Assembly (NCBI GenBank): GCA_029932035.1
Contig: JAOZQV010000147.1
Span: 1 to 8,479 of the forward strand
Direction of reading: 5' to 3'
DNA length: 8,479 bases
DNA from: Deltaproteobacteria bacterium
GTDB lineage: Bacteria; Desulfobacterota; DSM-4660; Desulfatiglandales; Desulfatiglandaceae
Positions 6,419-8,479 of the stretch are shown here, in pieces. The first letter of the stretch is position 1. Every line of letters begins with the position of its first letter. Under the pieces are notes generated by a model. The model did not search any database and was not told the DNA's origin. It saw only the letters and a list, made by a program, of their open reading frames with translations. The position numbers and the translations under genes were made by a program.

Positions 6419-6487
6419 ATGAGGTACGAAATCGAAAAGACAGATGTCTTTGACAAAAGCCATATAGGAGGAGACCATGAAAATTAA
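6419..6487 (+). pseudogene. Truncated HI1419/RelE-type toxin stub
   Basis: A 22-codon frame, MRYEIEKTDVFDKSHIGGDHEN, sits exactly where the toxin gene of an HI1419-HI1420-type module belongs: after the promoter and before the antitoxin, overlapping its start by 11 bp. Its first 13 residues match the way such toxins begin (M-Y-x-I-x-x-T-x-x-F-D-K/x-W), but a toxin of about 95-110 aa should follow. The body, including all RNA-cleaving residues, is gone, consistent with an internal deletion that left both ends. The family comparison is from memory and the N-terminal match is short, so this call is moderate. It could alternatively be an unrelated leader peptide. Confidence 0.5.
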
Positions 6488-6755
6488 AACAAGCCCTTAC
6501 AACCCTTTTGATTATCTGGAGACCAAAGAAGAGATCAACGAATACCTGAACAACGCCTTCATTGATGATGACCCACAGGTTTTTCTCGTCGCTCTTGGCC
6601 ATCTCGCCAAAAAGAAGGGCATGATGGAAGTCGCCAGGGAAACTGGGTTGAACCGTGAAAGCCTGTATAAGTCCTTGTCCGGTGATGGAAATCCCAAATT
6701 TTCCACTATCAGCAAGGTTACCAAGGCGCTTGGCTGCAAACTGGCTATGGCGTAA
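6477..6755 (+). CDS. HI1420-type addiction-module antidote (HTH) protein
   Basis: A 92-aa protein of the putative addiction module antidote family. The N-terminus KTSPYNPFDYLETKEEINEY (residues 4-23) and AFIDDDPQVFLVALGHLAKKKG (27-48, broken here by family-typical spacing) are diagnostic. They are followed by an XRE-like HTH: MMEVARETGLNRESLYKSLS (about 49-68) and GNPKFSTISKVTKALG (71-86). It would bind the toxin and repress its own promoter through the palindrome at 6392-6411. A ribosome-binding site AGGAGGAG at 6466-6473 fixes the ATG. The gene looks intact while its toxin partner is reduced to a stub, making it an orphan antitoxin. dtd follows after 10 bp, suggesting cotranscription. Possible present roles are autoregulation of dtd or neutralising toxins encoded elsewhere (inference). 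Confidence 0.9.
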   Translation: MKIKTSPYNPFDYLETKEEINEYLNNAFIDDDPQVFLVALGHLAKKKGMMEVARETGLNRESLYKSLSGDGNPKFSTISKVTKALGCKLAMA

Positions 6756-6765
6756 GGGAGTTTCC

Positions 6766-7215
6766 ATGAGAGCTGTCGTTCAAAGGGTAAAAGAGTCAAA
6801 GGTAGAAGTTGGTGGGAAGAGTGTAGGGGCGATCGGTCCGGGCTTGCTGATCTTTTTGGGTGTGGGTGAGGATGATTCTGAAAAAGACTGTGATTACCTA
6901 TCCAACAAGATCGTCCATCTGAGGATCTTTCCCGACAGAAAGGATCTCATGAACCTTTCTCTGATCGATATCGGGGGCTCTGCCTTAGTGGTCTCTCAGT
7001 TCACCCTGTGGGGGGACTGCCGAAAGGGACGGAGGCCTTCATTTGTCCGCGCTGCCCGGCCCGAGAAGGCAGAAGAGCTTTATGAGCGTTTTATCGGGCT
7101 TTTGAAAGAAAAGGGGATCGATGTGGCCACAGGCCGGTTCCAGGCGATGATGGATGTATCTCTTATTAACGATGGGCCTGTCACCCTGATGCTGGACAGC
7201 TCAAAGGGTTTTTAG
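6766..7215 (+). CDS. dtd: D-aminoacyl-tRNA deacylase
   Basis: A 149-aa cytoplasmic chirality-proofreading enzyme that hydrolyses D-amino acids (and glycine mischarged on tRNA-Ala) from tRNA. The start MRAVVQRVKESKVEV is typical. The two family motifs are intact: SQFTL at residues 77-81 (the catalytic/binding region) and NDGPVT at 135-140, the latter carrying the Gly-Pro cross-subunit motif that rejects L-aminoacyl groups. Length equals that of well-known homologues (about 145 aa). An in-frame start at 6655 would run through the antitoxin gene and is rejected; the ATG at 6766 has AAGGGAG (6754-6760) 5 bp upstream. The stop overlaps, tail to tail, the stop of a small - strand gene. Its position behind an orphan antitoxin is unusual and may place it under that promoter. 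Confidence 0.97.
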   Translation: MRAVVQRVKESKVEVGGKSVGAIGPGLLIFLGVGEDDSEKDCDYLSNKIVHLRIFPDRKDLMNLSLIDIGGSALVVSQFTLWGDCRKGRRPSFVRAARPEKAEELYERFIGLLKEKGIDVATGRFQAMMDVSLINDGPVTLMLDSSKGF

Positions 7216-7358
7216 TCGAGTTTCAGTTCCTTTTGGAGGACGGCGATCCTTTTTTTTACCTCGTCCCTCTCCTCCCGATCAGCAATACCCTCTTTCAGCC
7301 TCAACTTGAGACCGAGCAGCTCCATCGATTTCCGATGCTCCTGGCAGTTCACGTTCAT
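7212..7358 (-). CDS. 48-aa charged helical protein
   Basis: A 48-codon - strand frame (ATG at 7358, TAA at 7212-7214) encodes MNVNCQEHRKSMELLGLKLR followed by a Lys/Glu-rich, probably helical segment ending VLQKELKLD. The composition, with heptad-like Leu/Lys/Glu spacing and one Cys, looks like a real small protein and not a random frame. The ribosome-binding site is weak (AGAGAAC). It is the next gene downstream of the P-loop ATPase on the same strand (103 bp away) and could be cotranscribed with it. The last 4 bases overlap the end of dtd on the opposite strand. I do not recognise a named family. Confidence 0.6.
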   Translation of the reverse strand: MNVNCQEHRKSMELLGLKLRLKEGIADREERDEVKKRIAVLQKELKLD

Positions 7359-7461
7359 TGCTACTTGTTCTCTATTTCAACATTGAAAAGCCTATAGACA
7401 CACATTCAAAAATAGATCGCTGAAGGCGCACCATAACTTTAGGCACTTTTGTCTCCCCGTT

Positions 7462-8157
7462 TTAGCTCAGCGCCAGGAACGTATTCGGATCCAGCCTGAT
7501 GCTGTTTTCCGGGATCTGGTACCTGTCGTGGTCCTTTAGGAGCTTCAAGAAGATGCCTGCCTGCTCCGGCTGCAACTGGATAATGATACTGAACAGATCA
7601 TCAAATTTATCGCACGGATAAGGGATGCCCCTTTCGTTTGTTTCTGTAATATGGCGGTGGGAAAGGGCTGAGAACCATATCTCTGTCTCAAACTCCAGTG
7701 CAATCTTCTTAAGGCCTTCAAACACCTCTCTTTCGGCCTTTTCAAAATCAAGACCATCGACGATGAGGGTGTCGGGTTTGAAGTCGAGCCGTTCTGTCAG
7801 GTTTTTGAGGTTGGCCTCAAGGCGATTCAGGTCAAAGCTCTGGTTGAGGTAAGCGAGGGTCATCCTGTTCCTCTCCATAAGGACTCTGAACTCATAGTCA
7901 TCTTCTATGTTCAAGGATTTTACCAGGTCATAGTAAATGACGTTGTAATAAGAGGCAACCTTCTCCGGACCCTCTTCAAGAGAAATGTGGACCAGCTTTT
8001 TCTGGCGAAAGATCTTGTCAAAGGCGATATGAATAAGGCAGGCGGTCTTGCCAACCCCGGCCCGGGCCACAAGAACACCTAAGTTTCCCGGTTCCAACCC
8101 CTGGTGAGACGATTTCTCCAAGATCCTCAGCGGACTTACCGAAATAAAATCTTTCAC
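7462..8157 (-). CDS. RecA/KaiC-like P-loop ATPase, coupled to EF-G
   Basis: A 231-aa ATPase with a RecA-fold core. The Walker A motif is ARAGVGKT (residues 31-38; the first Gly is Ala), and Walker B is TLIVDGLDF (130-138) with Asp134. KKLVHISLEEGPEKV (53-67) resembles the strand after Walker A in KaiC/RadA/DnaB-type proteins (ISLEE), and the FSALSHRH segment (162-169) fits a sensor strand. There is no zinc finger, Lon-like domain or second ATPase domain. The start is GTG at 8157, whose GTGA overlaps the stop of the EF-G-type gene. AGGAG about 9 nt upstream supports it. Translational coupling to an elongation-factor gene hints at a role connected with translation or ribosome handling, but no function is established from the sequence. 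I do not recognise a named family. Confidence 0.85.
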   Translation of the reverse strand: MKDFISVSPLRILEKSSHQGLEPGNLGVLVARAGVGKTACLIHIAFDKIFRQKKLVHISLEEGPEKVASYYNVIYYDLVKSLNIEDDYEFRVLMERNRMTLAYLNQSFDLNRLEANLKNLTERLDFKPDTLIVDGLDFEKAEREVFEGLKKIALEFETEIWFSALSHRHITETNERGIPYPCDKFDDLFSIIIQLQPEQAGIFLKLLKDHDRYQIPENSIRLDPNTFLALS

Positions 8158-8479
8158 GATTTCTTCTCTCCTTTGGATATCTTCCTTAGGTTTGATTTTA
8201 GCTCCTCTGACAGGGATTCAGGGACTTTCGAATATTTTTGAAACTCCATGGTAAATTCCGCCCTTCCCTGGGTCAGGGACCTGAGCACGGTCGCATAGCC
8301 GAACATCTCTGCCAATGGGACTTCAGCATCGATGGTAGTAAAATTCCCGTCCTCAGTGGAACTTGTAATCAGGCCCCTGCGTTGATTTATTGAGCCCATT
8401 ATATTTCCCTGAAACTCGGAGGGGCCTTCCACCGACACCTTCATGACCGGCTCAAGGATAACCGGTTTGGCTCTCATAT
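8154..8479 (-). CDS. EF-G-family GTPase, C-terminal domain V (5' end outside window)
   Basis: The visible 107 residues are the C-terminus of an EF-G-type translational GTPase. Signatures are PVILEPVMKVSV, then the domain V core AEVPLAEMFGYATVLRSLTQ followed by GRAEFTMEF (canonical LAEMFGYATxLRSxTQGRA). The Met at 8477 is internal; the frame stays open through the right edge. The segment GSINQRRGLI, where ordinary EF-G has GDLNSRRG, and the short charged tail (SKGEKKS) suggest a second-type (FusA2-like) paralogue and not the housekeeping fusA. That subfamily assignment is tentative because the GTPase domain is not in view. The TGA (8156-8154) overlaps the GTG start of the ATPase gene. Confidence 0.93.
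   Translation of the reverse strand, partial: MRAKPVILEPVMKVSVEGPSEFQGNIMGSINQRRGLITSSTEDGNFTTIDAEVPLAEMFGYATVLRSLTQGRAEFTMEFQKYSKVPESLSEELKSNLRKISKGEKKS

Noticed and set aside
6305..6487. 60-codon + frame upstream of the antitoxin as a full gene
   Set aside because: Its first part is antisense to the integrase remnant and spans the promoter; only the last 22 codons (from 6419) make sense, as the toxin stub.
6655..7215. Longer dtd start at 6655
   Set aside because: The extra 37 residues read the antitoxin gene in another frame and no Dtd has such an extension; the ATG at 6766 has a proper ribosome-binding site and gives the canonical N-terminus.
7241..7260. T-run after GGACGGCGATCC as an intrinsic terminator of dtd
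   Set aside because: The stem would have only three or four pairs with mismatches, and the run codes for lysines in the small - strand gene.

Overview
The window looks like chromosomal DNA of a Desulfobacterota (deltaproteobacterial) or related Gram-negative anaerobe. This is inferred from the protein types (a CheA-type signalling operon, a divergent second-type EF-G, HI1420-type antidote) and from short intergenic repeats of the style common in those genomes. No 16S rRNA or other firm taxonomic marker is present.

Layout: (1) Positions 1-3897, + strand: a tightly packed chemosensory operon whose four genes overlap or nearly touch. It encodes a REC-PAS protein (cut by the left edge), a membrane methyl-accepting protein with almost no extracytoplasmic loop, a CheW adaptor and a CheA kinase lacking the P2 domain. 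No cheR, cheB or cheY lies in view. (2) 3898-4261: 364 bp without a supported gene, opening with a short repeat. (3) 4262-5737, + strand: a hotdog acyl-CoA thioesterase, then a TrpF-like TIM-barrel protein that lacks the catalytic cysteine and carries a coiled-coil tail. A 54-nt near-perfect hairpin repeat overlaps the 3' end of the thioesterase gene and supplies its last codons. (4) 5738-6487: tRNA-Ser(GCU) followed by the wreck of a mobile element: a tyrosine-recombinase remnant with a frameshift and a stop, and a toxin-antitoxin locus whose toxin has been cut to a 22-codon stub while its promoter, palindromic operator and antitoxin survive. (5) 6477-7215, + strand: the intact antitoxin and, 10 bp downstream, dtd (D-aminoacyl-tRNA deacylase), which may now be read from the antitoxin promoter. 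(6) 7212-8479, - strand: a 48-aa basic/acidic helical protein overlapping the dtd stop tail to tail, a RecA/KaiC-like P-loop ATPase, and the C-terminus of an EF-G-family GTPase (cut by the right edge) whose stop overlaps the ATPase GTG start.

The most interesting points are the decayed tRNA-Ser island that appears to have left an orphan, self-regulating antitoxin in charge of dtd; the TrpF-like protein missing its general acid; the EF-G/ATPase coupling; and the different short repeats placed directly at the stop codons of three successive genes. Every functional call comes from reading motifs by eye; no database search was run.
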